NCBI RefSeq assembly: GCF_963678635.1
Contig: NC_087062.1
Span: 11,822,670-11,886,669, forward strand
Direction: 5' to 3'
DNA: 64,000 nucleotides
DNA from: Symsagittifera roscoffensis
Taxonomy: Eukaryota > Xenacoelomorpha > Acoela > Convolutidae
Part shown: piece by piece, positions 62,138 to 64,000 of the stretch
Numbering within the stretch: the first letter of the stretch is position 1
How the letters are laid out: each line of letters starts with the position of its first letter
Made by a program: the position numbers and the translations under genes
Notes under the pieces: generated by a model
The model's database searches: none
Seen by the model: the letters and a program-made list of their open reading frames with translations, nothing else
What the model was told of the DNA's origin: nothing

Positions 62138-64000
62138 CTGAAATGAGAATCATAGGGACTAAAATGCAACCAATTCAAAGCATAAACTGAAAAAAGCGAC
62201 GACTGAAAACTAACAAACAACTGTAGAAGACTTAGATTTCCGCCGAGCCAAAAATGAAGCGTTTTCGTGGAAAATTTTTCATCACTAATTTTAAAGAAAT
62301 GCATCACTTCTTAGGAGTTCGATTTCTTTTTACTCGAGTTCTTCGCAAACTCTGTAGCAGTGGTCCTTTTTTCTGGGCCTTAGTTAGAACGTTATTGATG
62401 AAAAACCCTGATTGAATCATTAAAATATAATCTGAAAAATTAAGTGAAAACATCTATTTTGATCTGCCAACAATGCAACTTAACGATTTTGCTTTTCCAA
62501 ATCGAAGCGTTTTCGCAAAATTTTTTAGTTCAAAATTTCTTCTTTAGCATCAATCTAAACCTTCACGTCTGTTATAAATGTCATTAGAACTAGAATTAGT
62601 TTGTCCTTAGCTCTTTTTATTATTATTATTTATTATCTATGTTCAATATTCATTTATCTAAATCTTCTCTTTTAATGAAGATGGTCGTTCGCTCGACTTT
62701 AGCTACACGATCTTTTACTTTGCCTTCATCTTCAATAGGATCTTCTACAGTGATTCCACAACAAGAATTGTCATCTAAAATGGTTATACCGCTTTGTAAA
62801 TCCTTGCAAGACTGCTCACTCGAGTCATTTTTATCCGTCCTTTCTAAATCAGTAAAGTTAGAAAAATCGAAAAAATTCTTAAATCAAGAAATGCCAAAAA
62901 GCCACAAAACCTATTTCCTGAGCAACTTGCCTGATTGCGATCGATTCACATCTTGGTCAATCCGCTTTTTCTTAGCGATAACATCTGCATCATCGTTTTT
63001 TGTCAAAATCAAGACCTACGCAATTACCAAATTGCGCAACTACACTGATACCTCCAAGTGATGAGGAAGACTCTATTTTTCCACTAACTCTATTTCACAA
63101 GGCAACTCAATTTTGTCACAGTTTTCTTCGCTGATCTGCACCCTACTTGTCAATGCCTTATTTTTCTCATGGCTTGTTTCTCTCCCAAGCATCTTCGCTT
63201 TAAACAGCTTGTACTCAAAATTAAAACTGTGGTAACTTCCAGTTATACAATTTCCCAACTTGACTGTGATCAAAATTCCACCATTTCCTTCAATTAATCA
63301 ATTTGTACATTCATTGGACTATTTTTTTCTCTAAGAATACTCACAGCTTGTAAAAACAAGCCAGCTCTTAAGTACTCAGAGAATTCCTTCGGACTAAGAT
63401 TGAACCACTTGAAAACGATATCAATATGAAAAAAAAAACACTAAGGCATACAGATATTACCATTGGATATCTTATAGCTCCCGTCTTTAAATTTATTTAA
63501 AGGTGCTCTTAATGGTGTACTTCCTATTGTTTTTAGAAGCTTTGCACAAACTTCGTCATCATTTTCCATCTCCTTGGTGGAACTTATTGACCAAGGTTTC
63601 TTGACATTTTTTTAAAATGGGTTGTCCTATTTCCTGCATTAAATTTCCACGAAAACTTTCCGTCAAAATCGCGCTGCACTTCTTTCTTAAAAAGGCCATC
63701 TACCTATTTAAGCATATCCTAAAACGCTTAATTTCGTCATCGGATCGTTTTTCCAACATTTGCAGTCAACCTGAATGAAGGACCTTCTCAGTTTCGCAAA
63801 AGGCTGCTTTCATTTGCGCCGATAGCGACATTTCGATCTGGAAACAAATTGAATCATTCTGATCTCTCAGCGAGCGAATTCAAGTATATTTTGGAGTTTT
63901 CTTTTTGTCAAATATGACATGGAAACTCTCTATCTCATTCGTTGACTTTGCTAGCTTAGTTTCAGACAATGCATAGTTTCAAACACTCAGCTTAGTTTCG
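62138..64000. other. No clearly supported gene to the right edge
   Basis: Two ORFs stand out a little: 62639-63061 (plus, 140 residues, Ser/Lys-rich) and 63073-63273 (minus, 66 residues, NFEYKLFKAKMLGRE). Neither has a recognisable domain and neither shows splice signals that link it to a neighbour. The remaining esterase exons were not found here. Confidence 0.3.

Noticed and set aside
62639-63061. 140-residue plus-strand ORF near the right edge
   Set aside because: Ser/Lys-rich with no recognisable domain; length alone is not enough in this DNA, so it is mentioned but not called as a gene.

Overview
This is a piece of an animal nuclear genome, and the gene content points to an invertebrate. 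The sequence is AT-rich. Genes are split by spliceosomal introns, and transposon remains fill most of the space between exons. The recognisable host genes are fragments of a Cys-loop anion channel, a lipocalin, a mitochondrial-carrier-like protein and a microsomal-type esterase. The transposons are Ty3/gypsy, BEL/Pao and Helitron, a mix common in invertebrates. I cannot name the species.

Layout. Positions 1-7832 hold a minus-strand Ty3/gypsy retrotransposon. Its pol runs off the left edge, and gag-pro is separated from pol by a single in-frame TAA. From 8.6 to 11.3 kb there is gene-free DNA with many copies of a CCCCTCCGGATT-type motif. Two plus-strand exons at 12.34 and 17.04 kb encode the membrane domain (M1-M2, then M3-M4) of a glycine/GABA-receptor-like subunit; the 4.5 kb intron between them is built of degenerate minisatellite-like units. 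From about 18.2 to 40.3 kb lie several diverged copies of unrecognised minus-strand multi-exon sequences, apparently decayed, including a 193-bp unit repeated three times. A complete BEL/Pao element (23644-32692, with two LTRs and a CTCAA target-site duplication) is inserted in one copy, and a paralogous unit at about 35.1 kb appears to preserve the empty site. There is a 200-bp assembly gap at 39687-39886.

To the right are a three-exon lipocalin gene (40449-42089, minus), a non-autonomous LTR element (43968-46055), two adjacent near-perfect hairpins (46817-46889 and 46921-47008), a half-length mitochondrial-carrier-like gene (49603-50624, minus) beside a tRNA-Lys-like SINE, and the first three exons of an esterase of the hormone-sensitive-lipase/arylacetamide-deacetylase group (52408-55907, plus). 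A decayed minus-strand Helitron (about 56.2-61.3 kb, Rep plus helicase, with at least one canonical intron) follows the last visible esterase exon. Short tandemly duplicated exons lie just upstream of it (61250-62137).

The genes do not form a pathway. The best candidates for something new are: an extra ORF ahead of gag in the BEL element, with a duplicated 32-nt leader motif before each ORF; Pol III-box-like sequence in its LTRs; the paired hairpins; the duplicated unrecognised gene family; and the tandem small exons upstream of the Helitron. All calls are by eye from translated sequence; no database search was run.
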